Positions 7,536 to 15,156 of a stretch of 64,000 bases of DNA are shown one piece after another; within the stretch, counting starts at the first letter, position 1, and each line of letters starts with the position of its first letter. This stretch comes from Candidatus Endomicrobium embiratermitis (GTDB lineage: Bacteria; Elusimicrobiota; Endomicrobiia; Endomicrobiales; Endomicrobiaceae), in contig WQYI01000008.1 in NCBI GenBank assembly GCA_009781315.1, positions 22,281 through 86,280 of the forward strand, written 5' to 3'. The notes beneath the pieces were generated by a model, which worked only from the letters and a program-made list of their open reading frames with translations, did not search any database and had not been told where the DNA came from. A program made the position numbers and the translations under genes.

Positions 7536-9119
7536 TTATTGGCTGCTAATTGATTTTTCCAGTAAAACAGCTGTTTCAACGTGATAGGTCTGCGGAAACA
7601 TATCTACGGGAGTTACCTCTTTTATTAAATATTTTCCGCTTTCTGCAATGGCGGTTAAATCTCTGGCAAGAGTTGAAGGATTACACGAAACATAAACTAT
7701 TTTATTTGCGTTTGACTCAATCAAAAACTTTATTACGTCTTTTGTAAGTCCGTTTCGGGGCGGATCAACTACAACAGACAAAGAGGAGGGAGAAGGGAGG
7801 AGGGATGAATTAAATACAGCTTTATTATTTTCTCTTACCTCATCCTTCCTGCCTCTTACCTGTTGTTTAGACCATTCTTCCGCGGTCATCGCGTAAAATT
7901 CCGCATTACTTACATTATTTAAAGCCGCGTTTGCTTTCGCGTCTTCCACAGCCTGAGCAATCTGCTCTATTCCTATAATTTTTTTCACTTTTTTTGAAAG
8001 AGATATGCCTATTGTGCCCGTCCCGCAATATAGATCGATTAAAACTTCGTCTTTAGAAGGATTGAGCAGACGCAGTATTTCATTATAAAGAATTTCCGCG
8101 CCTTTTGAATTCGTCTGAAAAAACGAAAACGGCGAGATATTGAAACTGTAATTTTCCCCGCCTACGTTTAATATCTCGGTAATACAAGGACTTCCGTAAA
8201 GCAATTCGACTTTATCTGCCACAACCGCATCGGATAGTCTCCCGTTTTGAGTCCAATATATACTGTCAGACAACTCTTTGAAATCTTTTATAAGAGATTT
8301 GAAAAATTCTCTTTTATACTCTGAAGCATTTGTAACGATATTTATAAGCATCTGATTTGTATTTTTAGCTTTTCTTAACACCAAATGCCTGAAAAATCCT
8401 TCATGCGTTTTATTGTTATACGCGGATAATCCGCCTTCATTCGCAAAACGTTTTATTATTTCCGCGGCTTTAAGAAAATCTTTATCGGCAATAAAACACG
8501 GAGGAACGGAAACATATTTATTAAAACTTCCGCGCTGATGCAGTCCTAAAGACAGTGGGGAGTTAGGAGTGAGGAATGAGGAATTAACGGCAACGACTGG
8601 ATTCTTCACTCCGTTCAGAATGACAGTCTCTTCCTTGTCTTTATTTTCATTCTCTGTATTTGTCGTTGATTCGTAATTCGTAATTTGTAATCCGTAATTA
8701 TCTTTAAAAAAGCTGAATTCCATTTTATTGCGGTAATTCCAAATTTCCGGGCTTTCTAAAATTTCACTTATTTTAACGCCGAAAACATTTAATAATTCTT
8801 CCGCGTAAATTTGTTTGTATTTTACCTGGTTTTTGTATTCGGTATTCTGAAAAGTGCAGCCGCCGCAGCGTCCAAAAGACTGGCATACAGGCTCTATTCT
8901 TTCAGGCGATTTTCCGGTAATATTTTTTACATTGCCTTCCCTGAAAGTCTTTTTGTCTTTAACCACAAAAACGTCAGCCGTTTCCCCCGGCAAAAGCCCC
9001 TCGGTAAACAAAGCTGTCCCGTCGTCGCTCCTGCATAGGGAACGACCCGGAAAAACTATTTTTTCCGCTTTAACGCTTATAACTTTATTCTTTAATGAAA
9101 TTTGGGATTTTTCACTCAT
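7536..9119 (-). CDS. rlmD: 23S rRNA (uracil-5)-methyltransferase, RlmD/RumA type
   Basis: A SAM-dependent RNA m5U methyltransferase. The order is an N-terminal TRAM domain (about residues 10-65), an iron-sulfur cluster motif CQSFGRCGGC (about 79-88), a central domain, the SAM loop DLYCGTGTIG, the VDPPRNG motif, and the catalytic Cys in YVSCNPSTLARD. All catalytic motifs are intact. At 527 residues it is some 80 longer than typical. The excess matches two inserts made of the window's own repeat DNA, about residues 141-189 and 416-448, both in frame and outside the motifs. Assignment among m5U methyltransferase subtypes (RlmD, RlmCD, TrmA) rests on the Fe-S and TRAM features and is not certain. 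Confidence 0.9.
   Translation of the reverse strand: MSEKSQISLKNKVISVKAEKIVFPGRSLCRSDDGTALFTEGLLPGETADVFVVKDKKTFREGNVKNITGKSPERIEPVCQSFGRCGGCTFQNTEYKNQVKYKQIYAEELLNVFGVKISEILESPEIWNYRNKMEFSFFKDNYGLQITNYESTTNTENENKDKEETVILNGVKNPVVAVNSSFLTPNSPLSLGLHQRGSFNKYVSVPPCFIADKDFLKAAEIIKRFANEGGLSAYNNKTHEGFFRHLVLRKAKNTNQMLINIVTNASEYKREFFKSLIKDFKELSDSIYWTQNGRLSDAVVADKVELLYGSPCITEILNVGGENYSFNISPFSFFQTNSKGAEILYNEILRLLNPSKDEVLIDLYCGTGTIGISLSKKVKKIIGIEQIAQAVEDAKANAALNNVSNAEFYAMTAEEWSKQQVRGRKDEVRENNKAVFNSSLLPSPSSLSVVVDPPRNGLTKDVIKFLIESNANKIVYVSCNPSTLARDLTAIAESGKYLIKEVTPVDMFPQTYHVETAVLLEKSISSQ
7775..7870. repeat. In-frame palindromic repeat inside rlmD (C-terminal insert)
   Basis: A purine-rich arm of GAGGAGG/GAAGGGA units and a complementary pyrimidine arm with CATCCTTCC/TGCCTCTTACC units surround a short AT-rich centre. 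It encodes about residues 416-448, between the SAM domain and the VDPPRNG motif. Confidence 0.65.
8553..8697. repeat. In-frame composite repeat inside rlmD (central insert)
   Basis: Three blocks in a row: GAGTTAGGAGTGAGGAATGA units, a complete TGTCAT element (8598-8625), and ATTCGTAA/TTTGTAA units. All three types are found elsewhere in the window between genes. It encodes about residues 141-189. Confidence 0.75.
8598..8625. repeat. TGTCAT-family element inside rlmD
   Basis: In reverse orientation: TGTCAT, TC, TGA, AC-GGA-GT, GAA, GA, ATCCA. The stem ATTC/GAAT and the inner AC/GT pair are kept. It is translated as part of rlmD. Confidence 0.85.
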
Positions 9120-9135
9120 TGGCCGGAGGAGTTCT

Positions 9136-9777
9136 CTACAAAGAATCGTTCGGTAAAGATTTTAAGCCGTTCGTAGAATTTTCGTATTTTAAAACATTAG
9201 ATTCAAGACGCTCAAATACCTGCGCGTTATAAACGGCCTGCGAAATTTGCGAAACAAGAGCCGAAACTTTTTTTAAGTCGGCTCTTACAAAAGACGATGA
9301 GCGAGAATCTTTCGCCATAAATACGTAGCCGGTTATTTTGCCGTTTAAAGCTATCGGATAAAGCAGGATAGACCTGATGTCAAACTCGTTAACAAATATA
9401 TTTCTGTACTGTTCGGGAGCAAAATCCGCGTCGAATAACATCGGCGTATCGCGTTTGGCGTCGTTAAGATATATTTCGGAAACGAATTTTGAAATTTCTT
9501 TTTTTGGTTCATCATAATAATCCTCCGTCCCCGAGAAAAAACTGTAAACAGGGAGATCGGAAAGTTCTTTTTTGCTCAAATTGGAACGCGACAACGACGA
9601 AGCCAGATATAATCTTCCTTCGTCATTCGTAAGGAATACGTGAACTTCCGCGCAGCGGGTAAGTTTTTTCGCAACAGCCGTTGTGGCCGACAAAAGGTCT
9701 TTCAAATTTAAATGCGAAAAAAGACGGCTTGTGTCTTCGTAAAGAGAAACAAGCGTTTTAAGCTCGGTTTTTTCCAT
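9136..9777 (-). CDS. GAF-domain protein, C-terminal half of a split response regulator
   Basis: 213 residues with one GAF-type sensory domain (about residues 15-190; conserved IRSILLYPI and ITGYVFMAKD strands). It is in the same frame as the receiver domain upstream. The 15 codons before its first ATG still encode KPFNIDELAELAVKA, the normal last helix of a receiver domain. The two open frames are therefore one gene for a receiver-GAF protein of about 333 residues, cut by a single TAA at 9823-9825. This half could be made by re-initiation at the ATG at 9775-9777, though no good ribosome site precedes it. The ligand is unknown. Confidence 0.8.
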   Translation of the reverse strand: MEKTELKTLVSLYEDTSRLFSHLNLKDLLSATTAVAKKLTRCAEVHVFLTNDEGRLYLASSLSRSNLSKKELSDLPVYSFFSGTEDYYDEPKKEISKFVSEIYLNDAKRDTPMLFDADFAPEQYRNIFVNEFDIRSILLYPIALNGKITGYVFMAKDSRSSSFVRADLKKVSALVSQISQAVYNAQVFERLESNVLKYENSTNGLKSLPNDSL

Positions 9778-9822
9778 GGCTTTTACCGCAAGTTCCGCAA
9801 GCTCGTCTATATTGAAAGGTTT

Positions 9823-10137
9823 TTATATAAAATCGTACGCGCCTCTGTGCATTGCTTCCAGCGCGTTTTCCACGGTAGCGTATCCGGTAATGATTATAAC
9901 TTCGCTTTCGGGAGAGTTTTCTTTGACATATTTCAGAAGATCCATACCGTCGACTTTAGGCATATTCATATCGGTAATTATAAGATCGGCTTTTTCGGAC
10001 TGTAGTTTTGAAATCGCGTCTTCGCCGTTTACGGCAAAAAACACACCGTAACCAAGCTTGGAAAACTCGCTGATAAGAAGTTCTCTTATGCCTTGTTCGT
10101 CGTCGACAACTAATATTTTTCCTTTTTGAGCCGACAT
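9823..10137 (-). CDS. Response-regulator receiver domain, N-terminal half of a split gene
   Basis: 104 residues. The acidic pocket VVDDE, the phosphorylated Asp in LIITDMNMP (about residue 56), the Thr region IIITGYA and the start of the last strand (GAYDFI) are visible. Translation stops exactly where the family continues with the invariant Lys of the KPF motif, so this piece lacks the conserved Lys and helix 5 and would probably not fold or signal properly alone. A one-base change (TAA to a sense codon) would restore a receiver-GAF fusion. Possibilities are a young pseudogene, stop-codon read-through or a sequence error. A consensus promoter precedes it. Confidence 0.85.
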   Translation of the reverse strand: MSAQKGKILVVDDEQGIRELLISEFSKLGYGVFFAVNGEDAISKLQSEKADLIITDMNMPKVDGMDLLKYVKENSPESEVIIITGYATVENALEAMHRGAYDFI

Positions 10138-10166
10138 AAAGACCGCCTAGTTGGGTTAGTTTAAAG

Positions 10167-10195
10167 ATTATATCATTTTTACTACGGTTTAACAA
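10167..10195 (-). promoter_or_regulatory. Sigma-70 promoter of the receiver-GAF gene
   Basis: Minus strand TTGTTA (10190-10195), 17-bp spacer, TATAAT (10167-10172), with the start codon 30 bp downstream. Confidence 0.65.
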
Positions 10196-10204
10196 CCTAA
10201 AAAA

Positions 10205-10297
10205 AATGATGCATGGATGCTTAGATGCATAGAAGCTTGGTAAAGACAAAAAATGAAAGTCTTTGCTATGCCTCTGTGCGTCAATGCTTCTAATCTT
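10205..10297. repeat. Palindrome with arms of GATGCATG/GATGCTTA units
   Basis: Left arm of 8-bp units (ATGCATGG, ATGCTTAG, ATGCATAG), centre with AAGAC...GTCTT, right arm of complementary units (CTATGCCTC, TGTGCGTC, AATGCTTC). Same type as 19208-19303, 22560-22635 and 44788-44872. Confidence 0.75.
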
Positions 10298-10795
10298 CTA
10301 TCTGTAATTCGTAAACTGCAACGGAAGCGGAAAAGAAATCTGTTTTAAATAAGCTATAACCTGTTGTAAGTCGTCTTTTTTCGGAGAAATAACTTTTACC
10401 TTTGCTCCGTCTATCTGCGTCTGAACTTTTATTTTTGAATCTCTTATAATTTTAGAAAGGTCTTTGGCTTTGTCGGACGGAAGTCCGGAAATTATTTCCG
10501 CGACCTGTCTGATATAACCTTCAAACGCTTTTTCCTGCGCCTTATAATCAAGCGATTTTATCGAAACGCCTCTTTTTGCGAAACGGCCTTCGAGCATGTC
10601 TTTAAGAGCTTTCATTTTAAAATCATCATCGGCAATAAGAGTAATTTTCTTGTCGTTTTTATTAAGTTCAATTGAAGACTTGCTTCCTTTAAAATCAAAT
10701 CTGTTAGCCAGCTCTTTCTGCGCCTGATTTACGGCGTTTTCAACTTCCATCATATCCACTTCCGAAACAATATCAAAAGAAAACTTGTCAGCCAT
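10298..10795 (-). CDS. yajQ: YajQ family nucleotide-binding protein
   Basis: 165 residues, the standard length of this small cytoplasmic family. Members bind nucleotides, and some have been reported to bind cyclic di-GMP. Characteristic are the N-terminal FSFDIVSEVD, the FDFKGSKSSIE strand, the central ISGLPSDKAKDLSKIIRDSKIK region and the conserved C-terminal LQFTNYR. The start follows CAGGAGATTAAAT. It stands alone between two repeat palindromes. Its role in this organism cannot be inferred from neighbours. Confidence 0.93.
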   Translation of the reverse strand: MADKFSFDIVSEVDMMEVENAVNQAQKELANRFDFKGSKSSIELNKNDKKITLIADDDFKMKALKDMLEGRFAKRGVSIKSLDYKAQEKAFEGYIRQVAEIISGLPSDKAKDLSKIIRDSKIKVQTQIDGAKVKVISPKKDDLQQVIAYLKQISFPLPLQFTNYR

Positions 10796-10830
10796 ATTTA
10801 ATCTCCTGCAATCTGAAATTTTTTACAATT

Positions 10831-10847
10831 GGGTCTCTTGAAAAACC
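10831..10847. repeat. 17-bp repeat GGGTCTCTTGAAAAACC
   Basis: Exact copy (reverse orientation) at 61509-61525. In both places it leads into ATTTGTCAT, that is, into a TGTCAT element, although the elements themselves differ. Confidence 0.8.
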
Positions 10848-10853
10848 GCTATT

Positions 10854-10882
10854 TGTCATTGCGGGCACCGACCCGCAATCTA
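10854..10882. repeat. TGTCAT-family element, GCGGG type
   Basis: TGTCAT, stem TGCGGG/CCCGCA, ATCTA. Inverted pair with 10895-10921, separated by 12 bp. Confidence 0.85.
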
Positions 10883-10894
10883 TGATTCACTACG

Positions 10895-10921
10895 AGATTG
10901 CGGCTCAAAGGCCGCAATGAC
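10895..10921. repeat. TGTCAT-family element, GCGGC type (inverted)
   Basis: AGAT, stem TGCGGC/GCCGCA, ATGAC. Partner of 10854-10882. The stem differs from its partner (GCGGC against GCGGG) but pairs fully. TTCGTAA units follow at 10948-10976. Confidence 0.85.
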
Positions 10922-10979
10922 GACACGGAAAATTCAGGTTTTTCATTCGTAATTCGTAATTTGAAATTTGTAATTGCCG

Positions 10980-11630
10980 TTAAAAGCCGATCCTGTAACC
11001 TACGTTTAAATTAGTGGTTGTGTATGTCGCGTCCATAGTTCCCGAATAACCGTCTTTTCCTTCAATTTTAGATTCGTTTACGTTAAAAACGATTTCAAAA
11101 ATAAAATTATTCAGCTGGAATCCTATTCCGCCGGCATAGTACAATCCGTTTTCGGTAGAAGTCGCAATATCCGCGCCGCCGTGCCTGAGTTCGTAAGCGT
11201 TATTTAAAATTCCGTAACCGCCCTGAAAAATAAGATACACGAATTCTTTACACTCGCTGCCGTATGCTTCGGGCCTAAGCTGGAGTTTAGGTTTAACGGA
11301 AAGATACAAATTTGTAATGCTCAAGTCGCCGAAGTCTTTAATATGCCTTTCAAACTGCTGCTTTATTCCGGCGCCAAGACCCAAAAATTTGAAAATATAA
11401 TAAAAATATTCTCCGGCAAGATAAAAACCGGTATTATCGGCTATCTGTTCTCCGTCGAAAGAAACTCCGGGGGATATGGAATTTTTCGTATTTATCTGCC
11501 CGGCGGGAGCGATTTCAAGTTTTAAAACTATCTCGGATTTTTCTCTTTCCGGCATATCGCCGGCTTCCTGAGCGAATAAAGGAACAACGCAAATCAGCAA
11601 TGCAACGGCAGAACAAACGATTTTACGCAT
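10980..11630 (-). CDS. Probable outer-membrane beta-barrel protein
   Basis: 216 residues with a clear signal peptide (basic start, hydrophobic core, cut near LFAQ). The mature part shows alternating hydrophobic strands with aromatic ends and closes with NLNVGYRIGF, a barrel-type C-terminus ending in Phe. This fits a small OmpA/OmpX-like barrel, but I cannot assign a family. The start follows AAGAGGTAGAT. The GC content and codon use resemble neighbours. A 45-codon membrane peptide gene follows the same orientation upstream. Confidence 0.75.
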   Translation of the reverse strand: MRKIVCSAVALLICVVPLFAQEAGDMPEREKSEIVLKLEIAPAGQINTKNSISPGVSFDGEQIADNTGFYLAGEYFYYIFKFLGLGAGIKQQFERHIKDFGDLSITNLYLSVKPKLQLRPEAYGSECKEFVYLIFQGGYGILNNAYELRHGGADIATSTENGLYYAGGIGFQLNNFIFEIVFNVNESKIEGKDGYSGTMDATYTTTNLNVGYRIGF

Positions 11631-11645
11631 ATCTACCTCTTATTT

Positions 11646-11783
11646 TCACTTTTTTGTATCCGAAACCGCATTAGCGGAAACATCTTCTTTACCATGCCCT
11701 TTTACTATCACATAAACCATAAATACCACAAAAGCCGCCATAAAAATATAAGCAGGCCAGTCAGACGCGAAATTTATATACAT
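11646..11783 (-). CDS. Small single-pass membrane protein, 45 aa
   Basis: A short gene with a strong ribosome site (CGGAGG, 6 bp before the ATG at 11781-11783). The peptide has a short N-terminus with a Trp-Pro, one hydrophobic helix at about residues 11-27, then a basic and polar tail ending in Lys-Lys. It resembles small accessory subunits of membrane complexes (a CcoQ-like layout) in size only. No oxidase genes are nearby, so no function is claimed. Its reality rests on the ribosome site and the clean one-helix design. Confidence 0.6.
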   Translation of the reverse strand: MYINFASDWPAYIFMAAFVVFMVYVIVKGHGKEDVSANAVSDTKK

Positions 11784-11859
11784 TTTTTCCTCCGAAATAA
11801 TTTTTCCATATTTTACTCTTTTTAGTAAATATTAGCAAGGCGACGAAAACACAATATTT

Positions 11860-13062
11860 TCACTTTACGCTTTTAACTTTGTTTCTGTTCCACACCGGCG
11901 ACATTTTCCTTAAATCTTCAACAATTCCGGGCAAAACTTCAAGAACGTAATCAACTTCCTCATCAGTATTATGACAGCCGAATGAAAATCTTACGGTTCC
12001 CTGGGCGGCAACAGGGTCGGCGCACATCGCCGACAAAACGTGCGACGGTTCCGACGAACCCGAAGCGCAGGCAGAGCCCGTAGATACCGCTATGCCTTTC
12101 ATATCAAGTTTTAAAAGTAACGATTCCCCTTCAATATATTTAAAGCTCGCGTTTAATATACCCGACACCGCGCCTTCGCCGCTTGCGTTTATAGTCACTT
12201 CCGGAATTTTTTCCAAAATCCCTTTTTTAAGTTTTTCCCTTAACGACAAGATTCTCGCATCCCGTTCTTTTAAGTTTACGACTGAAATCTCTAAAGCTTT
12301 TGCAAGACCGATGATATAAGCGATGTTTTCAGTTCCGGGGCGAAGTCCGTTTTCGTGATGTCCGCCGAACATAACGGGAAAAATATTTACGCCTTTTTTT
12401 ACGTAAAGCGCGCCGGCTCCTTTTGGTCCGTAAAATTTATGAGACGAAATTGTAAGCAAATCAACGCCTAAATCTTTTACGTCAATATAGAGTTTTCCCG
12501 CGGTCTGCACCGCGTCCGTGTGGAAATATATTCTGTCTTTTCTGTTTTTATTTATTTCCCTTAAAATTGCCGCGATTTCTTTTATCGGCTGTATTGAACC
12601 GACTTCATTATTAGCGTGCATTACGGTTACAAGAATAGTATTATCTCTGACCGCTTTTTTAAAATCATCAACGGAAATTACGCCGTTTTTATCGACAGGC
12701 AAAAAAGTAACGTCGTAACCGCTTTTTTGCAAATGGCGGCATGAATATAAAACCGCGTGATGTTCAATTTGCGTGGTTATTATATGTCCTTTTTTTCCGT
12801 ACGCGTTTAAAATTCCGAATATGGCGATATTGTCGGATTCCGTTCCACAGCCCGTAAAAACAATTTCGTCTGGCTGGGCGTTTAGCAGTTCAGCCGTTTT
12901 TGCTCTTGCTTTATCAAGCGCTGCTTTCGATTCCCTGCCGAATGAATGAAAACTCGAAGCATTGCCGAAAACCGAAGAAAAATAAGGCTGCATTTCTTTT
13001 ACTACTTCTTCATCTACGGGAGTAGTCGCGCTGTTGTCCAAATAAACTCTTTTTATCGTCAT
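11860..13062 (-). CDS. Cysteine desulfurase, NifS/IscS type
   Basis: A PLP enzyme of 400 residues that takes sulfur from cysteine for Fe-S cluster and thiolation pathways. Seen are YLDNSATTPVDEEV at the N-terminus, the CGTESDN and EHHAV regions, the PLP Lys in SSHKFYGPKG (about residue 204) and the active Cys in STGSACASGSSEPSHVL (about residue 325). The start at 13060-13062 (MTIKR) is chosen because AAGAAGGAATT precedes it. Longer in-frame codons upstream run into repeat DNA. There is no IscU-like scaffold gene beside it, so the partner must be elsewhere. Confidence 0.95.
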   Translation of the reverse strand: MTIKRVYLDNSATTPVDEEVVKEMQPYFSSVFGNASSFHSFGRESKAALDKARAKTAELLNAQPDEIVFTGCGTESDNIAIFGILNAYGKKGHIITTQIEHHAVLYSCRHLQKSGYDVTFLPVDKNGVISVDDFKKAVRDNTILVTVMHANNEVGSIQPIKEIAAILREINKNRKDRIYFHTDAVQTAGKLYIDVKDLGVDLLTISSHKFYGPKGAGALYVKKGVNIFPVMFGGHHENGLRPGTENIAYIIGLAKALEISVVNLKERDARILSLREKLKKGILEKIPEVTINASGEGAVSGILNASFKYIEGESLLLKLDMKGIAVSTGSACASGSSEPSHVLSAMCADPVAAQGTVRFSFGCHNTDEEVDYVLEVLPGIVEDLRKMSPVWNRNKVKSVK

Positions 13063-13080
13063 AATTCCTTCTTCTTTGAC

Positions 13081-13114
13081 GTCATTGCGAGAGACACAGT
13101 CTCGAAACAATCCA
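13081..13114. repeat. TGTCAT-family element, GCGA type (outer left)
   Basis: GTCAT, stem TGCGAGA/TCTCG-A, ATCCA. Outer left arm of a nested arrangement: elements 13134-13161 and 13175-13202 lie between it and 13215-13249. Confidence 0.75.
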
Positions 13115-13133
13115 GAGTTATTTGCCTTTAGTC

Positions 13134-13161
13134 TGTCATCCTGAACGAAGTGAAGGATCCA
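13134..13161. repeat. TGTCAT-family element (inner left)
   Basis: TGTCAT, CC, TGA, AC-GAA-GT, GAA, GG, ATCCA. Stem ATCC/GGAT. Confidence 0.9.
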
Positions 13162-13174
13162 GTCTTTTTACTGA

Positions 13175-13202
13175 TGGATACTTCGTTTCACTCAGTATGA
13201 CA
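13175..13202. repeat. TGTCAT-family element (inner right, inverted)
   Basis: In reverse orientation: TGTCAT, AC, TGA, GT-GAA-AC, GAA, GT, ATCCA. Pairs with 13134-13161 across 13 bp. Confidence 0.9.
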
Positions 13203-13214
13203 GGCAACAACAAC

Positions 13215-13249
13215 GGATTGTCGTGGCAGCATAGCTGTTTCGCAATAAC
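13215..13249. repeat. TGTCAT-family element, degraded (outer right)
   Basis: GGATTGTCG ... TTCGCAATAAC, the inverted counterpart of 13081-13114, with a small CAGC/GCTG hairpin in the middle. Degenerate. Confidence 0.55.
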
Positions 13250-13257
13250 TACGTATA

Positions 13258-14214
13258 CTAGTTTGCTTTATTTTTCTTCTTTGCCGTATTTCTGTTTTTA
13301 ATGTGTTCCTCAAGATTGTCGGCAAACAAATGCCTGCCGCCGCCCGCGGAAACAAAAAACAAACTGCTTGTGCTTTCCGGATACAATGCCGCTTTTATAG
13401 AATCTATTCCCGGACTGCATATAGGCCCCGGAGGAAGTCCGCGATGCCTGTAAGTGTTATAAGGAGACTGAATATATGTATCTTCAACAGCAAGTTTTGC
13501 TTTGTTTGTTCCTAAAGCATACAAAACCGTGGCGCAAGATTCAAGGCGGATATTTTTATTCAGCCTGTTATAAAAAACCGCCGCGATAACAGGACGTTCT
13601 TCCGGCTTTACCGCTTCTTTTTCGACTATCGACGCAAGCGTAATAATATCATCCATAGGCATATTTAATTCTTTCGCTCTTTCATACATTTCTGGAGTAA
13701 CTTTTTTGTCAAACTCCGAGCGCATCATGGCGATAATTTTTTCTTCGCTTGAAGCAGGATCGGCAAAATAAGTTTCGGGCATTAAATAACCTTCCATTTT
13801 TTCATTTGCGGCAATCTCTATAAATCTGTCTTTATTTATTCCCGTCTTAGAAGCAATAATTTCAGCCGTTTGTTTTATGTTACTACCTTCGGGAACGGTA
13901 AATTTAACCGCATTTTTAGAGCCTTCTTTTAACGTTCTTAATATTTTAAACATTCCGTCTTTCCGGGAGAACCCGTAAACACCCGTTTTAATTTTATTTT
14001 CGGATTTCGAAATCCTGGCCCACAGCGTAAAAAGGTTTTTAGAAAGGATAAGATTATTTTTCTTTAAAACCGACGCGACGGATGAGGCTCCGTCGCCGCT
14101 TTTGACGGCTATGGAAACTTTAGCGTCCGAAAGGCTGTAATACCAAACCGCGCAAATTACAATATATAAAACGGCAAAAGCCGCTATTATTTTACAGAAC
14201 GGTTTTTTATCCAC
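13258..14214 (-). CDS. mltG: Endolytic murein transglycosylase MltG
   Basis: A 318-residue inner-membrane enzyme that cuts nascent glycan strands and so helps set their length. An N-terminal membrane anchor (about residues 8-27) is followed by a LysM-like part (about 30-105) and the YceG catalytic domain with FTVPEGSN, MEGYLMPETY, the catalytic Glu in ASIVEKEA and the conserved VFYNRL, SPYNTYRHRGLPPGPICSPG and FFVSAG blocks. The start is GTG. It overlaps the upstream NYN gene by 28 bp, and with ruvX the three form one operon, as in many bacteria where mltG and ruvX are neighbours. Confidence 0.94.
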   Translation of the reverse strand: MDKKPFCKIIAAFAVLYIVICAVWYYSLSDAKVSIAVKSGDGASSVASVLKKNNLILSKNLFTLWARISKSENKIKTGVYGFSRKDGMFKILRTLKEGSKNAVKFTVPEGSNIKQTAEIIASKTGINKDRFIEIAANEKMEGYLMPETYFADPASSEEKIIAMMRSEFDKKVTPEMYERAKELNMPMDDIITLASIVEKEAVKPEERPVIAAVFYNRLNKNIRLESCATVLYALGTNKAKLAVEDTYIQSPYNTYRHRGLPPGPICSPGIDSIKAALYPESTSSLFFVSAGGGRHLFADNLEEHIKNRNTAKKKNKAN

Positions 14215-14684
14215 AGGTTTTCAAACTCCTCATTTATTTCCTCTTTAACGCCCGTATTTTCCGCGTCATCGGCTCTTTTGGCATTTTTGACTTTAAAACC
14301 TTTTGCCAAAAAGCTTTCCACGCTCTCATGCTTTGCGCCGCTCGGGGCGGTTCTGCGCCTTATGCCTTTATCGTTTGTAACGACCGTTATTTCGTAAGGG
14401 TTTTTAGAGTTATCGACAATTTCGGTAATAATATCGTCGGCCAAAACCACGCCGTCGCTGAAAATTATTTCTATACCGCCGCGATGCGATTTATTATAGC
14501 CGTCCGACTCATACGGATTTTTCGATTTACAGTCGAACACAACCGTAACGGAATTTCTCAAACTCCCGTGGGGTCTTTGACCCGAAATAAATTCCAGCAG
14601 TTTATTTCTCCGGTTTTCCAGAGTGGAAGCGGAAAACATATCGCTTGAATTTATTACATTGTAACCGTCAATTATGTAATGCAC
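14187..14684 (-). CDS. NYN/YacP-like RNase domain protein
   Basis: 165 residues of the YacP (Rae1-like) NYN family, PIN-fold nucleases. Seen are HYIIDGYNVIN at the N-terminus, the central VVFDCKS and IIFSDG...ADDIITEIV acidic positions and ITVVTNDKGIRR near the end. Acidic residues Asp-6, Asp-50 and the later Asp pair fit a metal site. The start is GTG after TTGGAGTTTTC. It is translationally coupled to mltG. In Bacillus the relative degrades mRNA at the ribosome. The role here is inferred only from the family. Confidence 0.85.
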   Translation of the reverse strand: MHYIIDGYNVINSSDMFSASTLENRRNKLLEFISGQRPHGSLRNSVTVVFDCKSKNPYESDGYNKSHRGGIEIIFSDGVVLADDIITEIVDNSKNPYEITVVTNDKGIRRRTAPSGAKHESVESFLAKGFKVKNAKRADDAENTGVKEEINEEFENLWIKNRSVK

Positions 14685-14721
14685 GAAAACTCCAATTACG
14701 CTGTCAATGACGACAAAAGCT

Positions 14722-15144
14722 TCACTTCAAACCCTGTTGGTCTAAATAAAGCCGTAAAATTATCGCGGCGGAAATTTTGTCTTTTAAGCCCGTCCTTTTT
14801 TTGCGCGAGACGTTCGCTTCGTCTATAAGCATTCTTTCGGCCTGAGCAGTCGTAAGCCTTTCGTCTATTACGGCAACCGGAATTTCCGATATCAGGTTTA
14901 TTTCGGAAATAAATTTTTTCACGGTTTCAGCCATTTCGCCTTCGGTGCCGTTCATATTTACCGGCATCCCGACTACCATTTCGTCAACGCCGTTATTTTT
15001 GGCTATTTCGACAATTGCCGCGGCGTTTTTCTTTACGGAAACGCTTTCTATGGTGTCAAAAGGGCTTGCCATAATACGCATAATATCGGTCATAGCAATA
15101 CCGATTCTTTTCAAACCGTAATCAATTGACATTATCCTGCCCAA
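14722..15144 (-). CDS. ruvX: RuvX/YqgF Holliday junction resolvase-like, pre-16S rRNA nuclease
   Basis: 140 residues, the normal length. It has the RNase H fold motifs IDYGLKRIGIAMTD (first Asp), VVGMPVNMNGTEG, VAVIDERLTTAQAER and the last conserved Asp in KKRTGLKDKISAAIIL. Family members process the 16S rRNA 5' end or resolve junctions. The start is TTG, with GGAG 5 bp upstream and the family-typical GRI before the first motif. An ATG four codons inside is the alternative. Upstream gene of the ruvX-NYN-mltG operon. Confidence 0.93.
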   Translation of the reverse strand: MGRIMSIDYGLKRIGIAMTDIMRIMASPFDTIESVSVKKNAAAIVEIAKNNGVDEMVVGMPVNMNGTEGEMAETVKKFISEINLISEIPVAVIDERLTTAQAERMLIDEANVSRKKRTGLKDKISAAIILRLYLDQQGLK

Positions 15145-15156
15145 ACTAAACTCCTA

